Assembly (NCBI GenBank): GCA_964492185.1
Contig: CAZBJH010000113.1
Span: 1 to 11,302 of the forward strand
Source: JAFGSZ01 sp964492185
Lineage (GTDB): Bacteria > Bacteroidota > Bacteroidia > Bacteroidales > UBA10428
Length of the DNA stretch: 11,302 nt
Reading direction: 5' to 3'
Of this stretch, positions 1-5,824 are shown piece by piece. Under the pieces are notes generated by a model that was given only the letters and a program-made list of their open reading frames with translations, did no database searches and was not told where the DNA came from. The first letter of the stretch is position 1. Each line of letters begins with the position of its first letter. The translations under genes and the position numbers were made by a program.

Positions 1-1613
1 CCCCGCAATTTGGCATTTCCACGCCGGGTAAGGTATTCACGCATCAGTAACTGGGGTTTGAAACCAACTTTCCATACACCGATATGCTGGTTAGGTGTTA
101 AGGTATACCGAGTACGTGGTGTTTCAATGATCTGTTCCAGTAACATGTTGGCATGGTGCACCATCTTGCCGGTAGCAAAAGGCCAATAGGAACCAACGCC
201 TTCCGATTGCATCCCTTCACTGCCGACAATGCTCGGGTTACCATGCCCGCGGGGTGAGACAAGCCTCCATAGCCATGCCAGAGCAGGAGGCAGAACATGG
301 AACAAACCGATAATCCCGTAATTCGGTTTTTCTTTTGAACTGAAAGGAGTGCGTACACCAAAACTACGTACATCAACCGATACAGGCCTGTTAACTACAC
401 CGGGCACAATTTCACGTGGAAGAACTACCCTGGGATTGGGGCACCTCTTGCCCGGCTCGTCTTCAATATGGTCCCAGATCAATGCCGTACTGCCGGGATT
501 GGTTTTAATATTCAGAAAAAGCAGGGACCGCCCGGGGTGGATAGATATCTTCTCAAGAAAAGGATCATCTCCGTAATCTAAAACATTGTCAACACGAATG
601 AACCAGGAATTTTCTGCATCCAGCACAGCAAGCTTGCCGTTGTCTTTTTGTATGGAAGGATGGCACAGCGCCATATCATCAGTAACAGGATAGAATGAAC
701 AAAAAAGAGGCAGGCTGATTATCCTCTTTTCACCGGTGACTTTATTTTCGCCAACCAGTACCTGTCCGTTAGGTTCCCTGACAATATGCTGTAACATCTC
801 ACTTTTACCGCCTCCACTGGCCCCCTCATGCATAAAAGTGGTAATATTATCGTAAGGACTTACAACCTGAACAGTTGAACAATGAGCTGTAACCCACGAT
901 TCTTTTTCACCTTTTGACAAAAGCACACCATAAAGGCCTTTTTTTGCACTGGGCCCCGGATATAAATTGTAGGAAAACATCTCATGAAGCTTATCTGCCC
1001 GGTTGTGTACCACTATCTGCTTTCCGTCAAAATGTGTATGTCGAAAGGTAGGTGCGACATATATCACAGACTCTACTTTCATTTTTTCAGGCAGTTCATC
1101 CAAAGGCATAAGACGTTGTAACATAGCTAGTCCCATAGCAAAAAACCCTGCATTGGCCGGCGCAATTGCCAGCCCATAAACTCCCATATTCTCCCTACCT
1201 GCCAGATAAAAAAACACGGCCAGATCCTGGTCCTTTAACCAATTGTAAGTTTCTGTCCTGAGAGATTGAAACTCATATCCTAATCGTTTCCTGAAATGTT
1301 CTTTATCAGTAGGCCGGTCATCTGAGATTAACATTGTATCCGGGTCACGCCGACGCATATACGACTCGGTATAATTAACAGATATGCCATTTGTCACTTT
1401 ATGAACAATGGCTTCTGTATATTCCCCTTTTCCAGGTATATCGTACTTTACCTCAAATTCATTGTTACCTTCACCTCCAACAGCAACTTTTGCCAGATCT
1501 TCAACCGAATTGAAAACAGTAAAACTCCTGCAATTTTCCAGAAGTCCGGAAACATCGCCCGGCAATGAAATATTCTTTTTCTTTAGCAGATTAATAAATG
1601 ATTCCATATGCAT
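1..1613 (-). CDS. DUF4914 family protein, P-loop nucleotide-binding (3' end outside window)
   Basis: The frame is open from ATG at 1613 to the window edge: 537 codons, C-terminus missing. I recognise it as DUF4914, a mostly uncharacterised family of roughly 620 residues. Visible landmarks are the segment RHTHFDGKQIVVHNR (about 191-205), a Walker A-like HEGASGGGKSEM (262-273), VTDDMALCHPS (310-320) and DAENSWFIRVDNV (332-344), followed by RSFGVRTP and a long conserved tail. A glycine-rich GKS loop followed by a DD motif and an acidic-aromatic strand resembles the PEP carboxykinase/HPr kinase type of nucleotide site, so a kinase or phosphotransferase role is an inference; the substrate is unknown. 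No signal peptide or membrane segment is seen, so it is probably cytoplasmic. A second ATG lies two codons downstream (1607); neither has a Shine-Dalgarno. It is divergent from the DUF2254 gene and stands alone here. Confidence 0.85.
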   Translation of the reverse strand, partial: MHMESFINLLKKKNISLPGDVSGLLENCRSFTVFNSVEDLAKVAVGGEGNNEFEVKYDIPGKGEYTEAIVHKVTNGISVNYTESYMRRRDPDTMLISDDRPTDKEHFRKRLGYEFQSLRTETYNWLKDQDLAVFFYLAGRENMGVYGLAIAPANAGFFAMGLAMLQRLMPLDELPEKMKVESVIYVAPTFRHTHFDGKQIVVHNRADKLHEMFSYNLYPGPSAKKGLYGVLLSKGEKESWVTAHCSTVQVVSPYDNITTFMHEGASGGGKSEMLQHIVREPNGQVLVGENKVTGEKRIISLPLFCSFYPVTDDMALCHPSIQKDNGKLAVLDAENSWFIRVDNVLDYGDDPFLEKISIHPGRSLLFLNIKTNPGSTALIWDHIEDEPGKRCPNPRVVLPREIVPGVVNRPVSVDVRSFGVRTPFSSKEKPNYGIIGLFHVLPPALAWLWRLVSPRGHGNPSIVGSEGMQSEGVGSYWPFATGKMVHHANMLLEQIIETPRTRYTLTPNQHIGVWKVGFKPQLLMREYLTRRGNAKLR

Positions 1614-1938
1614 TATCTGTTAAACATTTTACCAACTATATAGACGGACTCTATTTAATTAACAAATGATTCCGCTTCAAAAAAAATTCCGGCCACAATA
1701 TTATGAATAAATTTAACAACATCCTCATATTTGGTAACGTCAATTCACTCCCGGTAACAAAGACTAAATTTATCACAAAATCCCATTATAAATTAATACC
1801 CGGCAGATGCAGATCTGACACTTACCGTGTTTGGTAAAGATCCAAAGCATAACAAAAAAATAACAGCTATGATGATCAGGGTGATGTTTTATTTGTAAAT
1901 TCACATAATAAAAAAAGTATACGCTATAAAGAATTATT
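1614..1938. other. AT-rich divergent intergenic region
   Basis: These 325 bases separate the minus-strand DUF4914 gene from the plus-strand DUF2254 gene and hold no convincing ORF or RNA gene. The left end carries a 32-base repeat (1619-1650). On the minus strand, CAAA at 1663-1666 (reads TTTG) and CAACTATA at 1633-1640 (reads TATAGTTG) are 22 bases apart and match the Bacteroidota promoter form TTTG...TAnnTTTG with one mismatch. This is a weak candidate promoter for the DUF4914 gene. I found no comparable plus-strand promoter for DUF2254. Confidence 0.4.
1619..1650. repeat. 32-bp dispersed repeat, copy A (upstream of DUF4914 gene)
   Basis: It matches 3940-3971 at 29 of 32 bases. Both copies lie in the same orientation directly in front of a minus-strand gene start. 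The inner end (TATAGACGGACT) is a degenerate form of the TTTATAGACAGACT arm found in the hairpin at 3958-3993 and, inverted, near 11252. It is probably a remnant of a palindromic element whose other half is lost here. Confidence 0.65.
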
Positions 1939-3252
1939 TTGAAAACAAGGTTAATCTATTTTTGGGGACTGCTGCAAACAAGTTTCTGGTTCATCCCGCT
2001 GATTATAGTGTTCATGGCGATCGGAGCTTCTTTCGGACTGGTGTATATAGACAGCATTATCACTTACCAGCCTCCAGGTTTTTTTCAGTTTTTTTCCACC
2101 GGAAGTGCAGATTCAGCCCGGAGTATTCTCTCCACAATTGCCGGGGCAATGCTTAGCGTAGCAGGTGTTGTTTTTTCCATCACCCTGGTAGCGCTTACAT
2201 TAGCATCATCACAGTTTGGATCAAGGCTTTTACGTAATTTCATGCACGACCGCCTTAATCAAACTGTGCTGGGTACTTACATTGCAACTTTTATTTTCTG
2301 CCTGCTCGTGATGAGAACAGTTAAATCGGACACCGGCATTGTCTTTATTCCCGACATATCTGTGATTTTTGCCATTGTTCTTGCTATAGGAAATATTTTT
2401 TTGCTGATCGTATTTATTCACCATATATCTGTCAGCATACAGGCAGATCAGGTAATATCACAAACAGCCGTAAACCTGAAAAACGGTATCAGAAGATTAT
2501 TTCCTGAAGAAGAAGAAAAAGAAGAAACAGGCAAAGATAATGAGAAACTGGCTAATGAACTGAAAAAGACATTTCCTGTAACTGATATTGTGATAAATAA
2601 TAATGACGGATATATACAATCAACGCATATTGAATACCTGATCAGGCTTGCTGCTGAAAATGATCTTCTGATCTCAATTGACAACCGGCCGGGTTTTTTT
2701 CTTACTGAAAACATTGAACTGGCCCGTATTTATGCAAAGAAAAGCTGCGATGATGAAATAAAACAAAGGATAAGATCAGCCTTCATCCTGGGAAACAAAA
2801 GAACTCCTACCCAGGATGCGGAATTTGCCATACACCAGATGGTTGAAATAGCTGCAAGAGCATTATCGCCGGGGGTCAATGATCCTTATACTGCCATTAC
2901 CTGTATTGACAAGCTCACTGCCACAATGTGCAGCCTCACACGTGCTTGCTTCCCTTCCCCCCGGCGCTATGATGATGATAATAACCTGCGTGTGATACGA
3001 AGCCGTCCCCTTACGTTTTCCGGTATGATGGATGCCGCTTATAATCTGATTAGGCAATACGGAAAAAATAACCCGCCTGTGCTAATCCGCCTGATGGAAG
3101 CGTTTATAAATATTAACAACCTTGCCCGTAACCGGGAACAAAAAAATGCCATTGACCGGCATGCTGAAATGGTATTCAAGGCGGCAAATTCCGCTCTCTC
3201 AGAATTAAATGATCTTAATGACCTGAAAGAGCGTTATGATAGGGTCTGCTGA
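1939..3252 (+). CDS. DUF2254 family predicted membrane protein
   Basis: The 437-residue protein fits the DUF2254 length and pattern. It has four hydrophobic helices at about 16-37, 63-88, 111-126 and 137-162. The family signature around helix 2 runs from SARSILSTIAGAML to SSQFGSRLLRNFM (59-102). A very acidic linker with EEEEKEE follows (190-196). A soluble C-terminal part contains RALSPGVNDPYTA (307-319), a conserved motif of the family. Function is unknown. The start is TTG at 1939; an in-frame stop at 1927 leaves little room upstream, and the first ATG (residue 26) would cut into helix 1. No Shine-Dalgarno is seen. The stop codon and the last codons (DRVC) fall inside a 21-base inverted-repeat arm (3236-3256), so the last residues may be repeat-derived. 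Confidence 0.88.
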   Translation: MKTRLIYFWGLLQTSFWFIPLIIVFMAIGASFGLVYIDSIITYQPPGFFQFFSTGSADSARSILSTIAGAMLSVAGVVFSITLVALTLASSQFGSRLLRNFMHDRLNQTVLGTYIATFIFCLLVMRTVKSDTGIVFIPDISVIFAIVLAIGNIFLLIVFIHHISVSIQADQVISQTAVNLKNGIRRLFPEEEEKEETGKDNEKLANELKKTFPVTDIVINNNDGYIQSTHIEYLIRLAAENDLLISIDNRPGFFLTENIELARIYAKKSCDDEIKQRIRSAFILGNKRTPTQDAEFAIHQMVEIAARALSPGVNDPYTAITCIDKLTATMCSLTRACFPSPRRYDDDNNLRVIRSRPLTFSGMMDAAYNLIRQYGKNNPPVLIRLMEAFININNLARNREQKNAIDRHAEMVFKAANSALSELNDLNDLKERYDRVC

Positions 3253-3482
3253 AAAACACGAAATAGATTAATAATCAGCACAATACAACAACTAATTATT
3301 TGTTAAGTGCAAGGGTTTTAACTCATATTACTATAATCATTTGCATTTATTTAAGGATAATATTTCGTTAGTCTGTAGCACATCATCTACCGCGTTGGCT
3401 GCAGCTCGCAGTATTCTTATACAGCTTCGCTTTGCCGCCTTGTATCTGATGCGCTACAGACTTTTTCAGCAAACCCTATGAT
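3236..3482. repeat. Outer inverted repeat enclosing a palindromic element
   Basis: Arms at 3236-3256 and 3462-3482 are inverted copies of each other, matching at 19 of 21 bases (core AGGGTyTGCTGAAAAA). The left arm contains the stop codon of the DUF2254 gene; the right arm abuts the inner palindrome at 3370-3462. About 113 AT-rich bases between the left arm and the inner palindrome show nothing else. The arrangement suggests a roughly 250-bp non-coding element, or two nested insertions, with no room for a transposase. Confidence 0.65.
3370..3462. repeat. 93-bp palindromic repeat element 1
   Basis: The ends are AGTCTGTAGC and GCTACAGACT, and the outer 21 bases of each side pair at 18 positions. 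Inside, in order, are GCGTTGGCTGC, a small apex GTAT-TCTT-ATAC, and GCCGCCTTGTATC. The same plan (GCGTTG, a GTAT/ATAC apex, GCCTTG) occurs in the element at 3999-4120 although the outer arms differ. It is non-coding and lies between the convergent DUF2254 and DUF190 genes, where it could also fold as a bidirectional terminator. Confidence 0.75.
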
Positions 3483-3557
3483 ATGCCTGGGAATAAGGAG
3501 TAATAAAGTACACTGGGAAGCATGTTTTTCTATATTTTGCAGGAAACTCCAGGTATA

Positions 3558-3926
3558 TTATTTCTGATCAAGGCCTTTGTTTTTTCCGGACTTATACAGT
3601 AACACATTCACCTTTTCTGCAGTAACAAGACATCCGTATCGTACTGATTCAAGAGTATGGCGTATACTTTCATAGAAATCCATCACCTTTTTCTCTTCAT
3701 CAACAATTTCAATAACAACGGGCAGTTTTTCATTAACCTCCCATAATTTATACGAATGGATCACTGAGCTTGCGCCAAAGCCCAACATGCCCTTTAAAAC
3801 TGTGGCACCGGCCAGGCCGGCATCTTTAGCCTTAAATACAATGTATTCATATAAAACATCATGACCTGCTTTATCAGTTGAACTGATAAAAATACGCATC
3901 ATTAGTGCTTGTTCATTTTTTTTCAT
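3558..3926 (-). CDS. DUF190 (PII-like) protein associated with fluoride channel
   Basis: The sequence carries the DUF190 pattern: RIFISSTDKAGHDVLYEYIV near the start, then GLAGATVLKGMLGFGASSVIH, then LPVVIEIVDEEKKV. The family has a PII-like fold and is very often encoded beside crcB, so a regulatory or accessory role in fluoride export is the usual guess; its biochemical function is not settled. I chose ATG at 3926 (MKKNEQALMMRIF, 122 aa). Family members usually begin at the equivalent of the RIF strand, so ATG at 3902 or 3899 is also possible. A TTG extension to 3956 is unlikely because it runs into the repeat at 3940-3971. The gene is downstream of crcB on the same strand, but about 180 bases of repeats separate them. 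Confidence 0.85.
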   Translation of the reverse strand: MKKNEQALMMRIFISSTDKAGHDVLYEYIVFKAKDAGLAGATVLKGMLGFGASSVIHSYKLWEVNEKLPVVIEIVDEEKKVMDFYESIRHTLESVRYGCLVTAEKVNVLLYKSGKNKGLDQK

Positions 3927-3939
3927 AATAACATGACCA

Positions 3940-3971
3940 GTTAAACATTTTGCCAACTTTATAGACAGACT
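3940..3971. repeat. 32-bp dispersed repeat, copy B (upstream of DUF190 gene)
   Basis: This is the partner of the copy at 1619-1650 (29 of 32 identical). Its last 14 bases form the left arm of the hairpin at 3958-3993, which shows that the repeat ends in a TTTATAGACAGACT terminal arm. Confidence 0.65.
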
Positions 3972-3993
3972 TTAATTAGAGTCTGTCTATAAA
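3958..3993. repeat. Perfect 14-bp hairpin of facing terminal arms
   Basis: TTTATAGACAGACT (3958-3971) and its exact inverse (3980-3993) flank an 8-base loop, TTAATTAG. The same arm recurs in degenerate form at 1637-1650 and as GTCTGTCCATAAAGTC at 11252-11267. It may be a collapsed element in which the centre has been lost. Lying just after crcB and before the DUF190 gene, it could attenuate transcription between them. Confidence 0.65.
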
Positions 3994-3998
3994 CTCGT

Positions 3999-4120
3999 AG
4001 TGTTTGTCCAGAATGTTCGAGATCAAGGCGCGTGAACATTTTAAACCGCGGTATACTAAAGTATTTGAGGATTTAAAATGTGAGCAGCAACGCAGATATC
4101 GGACATTATGGACAAACACT
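3999..4120. repeat. 122-bp palindromic repeat element 2
   Basis: It has perfect 12-bp terminal inverted repeats (AGTGTTTGTCCA and its inverse), continued inward by imperfect pairing for about 25 more bases up to a shared ACATTTTAAA. Read on the minus strand it contains CTGCGTTGCTGCTC, an apex ATAC-TTTA-GTAT, and GCGCCTTGATC, the same plan as element 1. TAATTAG occurs at 3973-3979 and 4120-4126 and might be a target duplication, though such an AT-rich 7-mer could be chance. The right end overlaps the last codons and stop of crcB. No protein is encoded. Confidence 0.78.
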
Positions 4121-4486
4121 AATTAGTATGCGACCAAGATAAACAGCCATCAATCCCAGGAAAAAACTAAATCCCGAATACAATGCAAAACGCATGAATT
4201 CCCTGGTCTGAAAAAGCATAAAAGCATCATTCGACAGGGATGAGAATGTAGTCAGCCCGCCACAAAAACCAACAGCAAGAAAAATACGCCATTCCGGCGA
4301 CATGATATTTCCTTTCTCGGAAACACCGAAAATGATCCCCACAATAAAACTACCAAGGATATTCACAATGAACGTGCCCCACGGAAACAGGGAATCCCAG
4401 GAAACCTGAATATATCTGGATATCAAAAACCTGAAAGCCGTACCAACAAATCCTCCGATGCCTGCAATAAAAATTCCCTTAAGCAT
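4106..4486 (-). CDS. crcB: Fluoride ion channel CrcB/Fluc
   Basis: The 126-residue, four-helix inner membrane protein exports fluoride as a dual-topology dimer in this family. The family motifs are all visible: GGFVGTAFRF near the N-terminus, WGTFIVNILGSF (residues 36-47) and GFCGGLTTFSSLSNDAF (about 73-89), the last carrying the helix break and the phenylalanines that line the pore. The start is ATG at 4486, at the usual distance before the first helix. The last four residues (SVCP) and the stop codon are encoded by the right terminal repeat of the palindromic element at 3999-4120, so the native C-terminus appears to have been replaced without damage to the core. No fluoride riboswitch was seen upstream. 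Confidence 0.93.
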   Translation of the reverse strand: MLKGIFIAGIGGFVGTAFRFLISRYIQVSWDSLFPWGTFIVNILGSFIVGIIFGVSEKGNIMSPEWRIFLAVGFCGGLTTFSSLSNDAFMLFQTREFMRFALYSGFSFFLGLMAVYLGRILISVCP

Positions 4487-4545
4487 ATAATCAGTATTTG
4501 AAAAAAATAAAAATAATCATACTATTTTTTTAATCAATGCAATTG

Positions 4546-4568
4546 AACAATATATAATTTATATTGTT
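4546..4568. promoter_or_regulatory. Palindrome in crcB / lipoprotein divergent promoter region
   Basis: AACAATATA (4546-4554) and TATATTGTT (4560-4568) are perfectly inverted around TAATT. It sits in the 132-base AT-rich region between the divergent crcB and lipoprotein genes, about 60 bases from crcB. It could be an operator for either gene, but such palindromes also arise by chance in very AT-rich DNA. Confidence 0.3.
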
Positions 4569-4618
4569 ATGAAAAAATCAAAAAAACATTTTTTATAAAC
4601 TATTCATACAAAAAAAAT

Positions 4619-5014
4619 ATGAAAGCCTTTACAATAGTTTTAAGCTCAGCACTGTTTATATTGTTAACATCATGCGGTTCCACCACTAGCTTTCCAATTT
4701 CAGAAGTAACTCCCGGTGCCGATATAAAGGTAAACACTTCTACGGATAATCATGGCAACCACGTTTTTTCAATAACGGCAAAAAACCTTACCAATCCTGA
4801 ACGTTTAACTCCCCCGAGAAATGTGTATGTTGTCTGGGTAAAAACGCAAAACAGCGGCACTCTCAATATTGGTCGAATAAATCCTGAAGGTGCAAAAAAA
4901 GTAACATTAAAAACACTTATCCCTTTCGAACCACAGGAAATATTTATCACGGCCGAGGATGAGGGTGAAGTGGCACACCCCGCGGGAAAGGAAATATCAC
5001 GTATAGTTTTATAA
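4619..5014 (+). CDS. Small lipoprotein with RskA-like C-terminal domain
   Basis: The 131-residue protein begins with a lipoprotein signal peptide ending in LLTSC, so Cys19 should be lipidated and the protein anchored in an envelope membrane. The rest is a small beta-rich domain. The pattern NVYVVWVKTQNSGTLNIGRI, then LKTLIPFEPQEIFITAEDEG, then PAGKEISRIVL closely follows the C-terminal domain of RskA-type anti-sigma factors (an aromatic-xxW strand, 'VTxE', 'PxGxxV'). Unlike RskA it has no zinc-finger or transmembrane segment and no sigma factor neighbour, so an anti-sigma role is not implied. The relation is my inference from pattern. ATG at 4619 is preceded by very AT-rich DNA with no Shine-Dalgarno. 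It is convergent with the arsM remnant. Confidence 0.75.
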   Translation: MKAFTIVLSSALFILLTSCGSTTSFPISEVTPGADIKVNTSTDNHGNHVFSITAKNLTNPERLTPPRNVYVVWVKTQNSGTLNIGRINPEGAKKVTLKTLIPFEPQEIFITAEDEGEVAHPAGKEISRIVL

Positions 5015-5099
5015 GCCCTATTAATTGCATTATTAGCGTCACCAAACCAAAGGTTCAACTTGCTGAGACCTGCATATGCCCTGAAGCTGGTACACTTTG

Positions 5100-5216
5100 T
5101 AATAATTAATTAAACCCTCATCCTTAGGAAAGTAAAAAAAATAAAGTACAAAGACAACAGGACATGAATGTTAACTTAGGACTTATTATTAAGGATGAGG
5201 GTTTAATTAATTATTA
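5100..5216. repeat. 117-bp element with perfect 27-bp inverted repeats
   Basis: Arms 5100-5126 and 5190-5216 are exact inverse copies (core AAACCCTCATCCTTA), separated by 63 AT-rich bases without an ORF. It lies between the convergent lipoprotein gene and the ars operon, so it may act as a bidirectional terminator. The length and perfection of the arms also suit a small non-autonomous mobile element. The right arm contains the stop codon of the arsM remnant (5207-5209). Confidence 0.75.
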
Positions 5217-5824
5217 TTAACCTTTAGACCGGCGAAGCCAATGATGCAGGCTAATATTTCCACTTGTTTGCCAGAGCCACCAGTGATAACATTACAGGTA
5301 CTTCTTCCTTTCAAAAGCCGGTGAATTTCACTAAATGCCCTTTTCTTGTAAGGTACAAGGTTTAAAACACAATTGCTTATAACAACATCAAATGAATTAT
5401 CAGGAAGAGGGATATCCTCAATATCACCCTTAATAAATTCAATCTTACTGAAGCCGGTTTTCGCAAGGTTAGTTTTTGCCTTATTCACCATAGCCTCTGT
5501 AAAATCAATTCCCGTTACTTTTCCTTCCTCTCCGGTAAAGCCGCGGGCTACAAAACAATCGTTCCCGGCCCCGGAACCGAGGTCCAGTACGTGATCCCCC
5601 TTGCTGATGCCTGCAAACTCCGTAGGTATACCGCATCCCAGTCCAAGTTCCGCATCAGAATTATAACCCTCGAGTTGACTGTAATCACTGCTGAAAATGC
5701 TGTAATCTGCATTGCTGCAACAACCAGAACTGCCGCAACATATTGACTGGTCCTTATCAGTACGGCTATTTGCTATTTCACTGTATTTTTCCCTGACAAT
5801 AACTTTTAAATCATCTGCTTTCAT
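5207..5824 (-). CDS. arsM: Arsenite S-adenosylmethionine methyltransferase, 3'-truncated (likely pseudogene)
   Basis: ArsM methylates As(III) using SAM. Residues 1-172 are a good ArsM: CCGSSGCC (29-36), DYSIFSSDYSQLEGY (40-54), GLGCGIPTEF with Cys64, SAM motif VLDLGSGAGNDCF (79-91), and ISNCVLNLVP with Cys152. After RLLKG (169-173) the similarity stops. The last 32 residues are a frame-shifted read through the end of an ACR3 gene (5251-5304) and into the inverted repeat at 5190-5216, which supplies the stop. The protein is 205 residues, short of the family's usual 250-plus, and lacks the C-terminal domain with the fourth conserved cysteine. The ATG overlaps the arsC stop by four bases (ATGA), indicating translational coupling. 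The truncated protein is probably inactive or impaired; the N-terminal frame is intact, so the loss may be recent. Confidence 0.85.
   Translation of the reverse strand: MKADDLKVIVREKYSEIANSRTDKDQSICCGSSGCCSNADYSIFSSDYSQLEGYNSDAELGLGCGIPTEFAGISKGDHVLDLGSGAGNDCFVARGFTGEEGKVTGIDFTEAMVNKAKTNLAKTGFSKIEFIKGDIEDIPLPDNSFDVVISNCVLNLVPYKKRAFSEIHRLLKGRSTCNVITGGSGKQVEILACIIGFAGLKVNNN
5223..5250. repeat. 28-bp sequence shared after two stop codons (copy 1, after acr3 remnant)
   Basis: It matches 6325-6352 at 22 of 28 bases without gaps, with an exact 11-base core GCGAAGCCAAT. Each copy begins directly after a minus-strand stop codon, that of the acr3 remnant here and that of arsP in the other case. It may be a shared 3' flank or a duplicated segment. 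Chance is not excluded. Confidence 0.4.
5251..5304 (-). pseudogene. ACR3-type arsenite exporter, C-terminal remnant
   Basis: In the frame offset from arsM, the minus strand reads EVPVMLSLVALANKWKY followed by TAG. 'VEVPVMLSLV' close to the stop is the recognised C-terminal helix of ACR3 arsenite/H+ antiporters, a normal partner of arsM, arsC and arsR. Only these 17 codons remain; a whole ACR3 is about 350 residues. They start within a few bases of the point where ArsM similarity ends. The parsimonious explanation is one deletion joining the middle of arsM to the end of an originally downstream acr3. Confidence 0.78.

Noticed and set aside
98..376. Minus-strand 92-codon ORF
   Set aside because: It is another frame of the DUF4914 gene, which has a family-like continuous translation through this stretch.
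1408..1623. Plus-strand 71-codon ORF over the DUF4914 start
   Set aside because: It is antisense to the well-conserved DUF4914 N-terminus and has no recognisable motif; a frame shadow.
3927..3956. N-terminal extension of the DUF190 protein from TTG at 3956 (MAKCLTG...)
   Set aside because: The extension is encoded by the 32-bp dispersed repeat, has no family counterpart, and a good ATG lies at 3926.
3253..4120. CRISPR array from the closely spaced repeats
   Set aside because: The repeats are few, differ from each other in sequence and length, and are palindromic elements without regular spacers.
3973..4126. Target-site duplication TAATTAG around the 122-bp element
   Set aside because: It does not coincide cleanly with the terminal repeats on the left (20 bases lie between) and is a low-complexity AT 7-mer; kept only as a remark in the element entry.
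4487..4618. Possible fluoride riboswitch (crcB motif) before crcB
   Set aside because: The 132 bases are almost pure A/T with no GC-rich stems or pseudoknot-like blocks of the motif.
4750..5058. Minus-strand 102-codon ORF
   Set aside because: It is antisense to the lipoprotein gene, which has a clear signal peptide and domain pattern; no support for the reverse frame.
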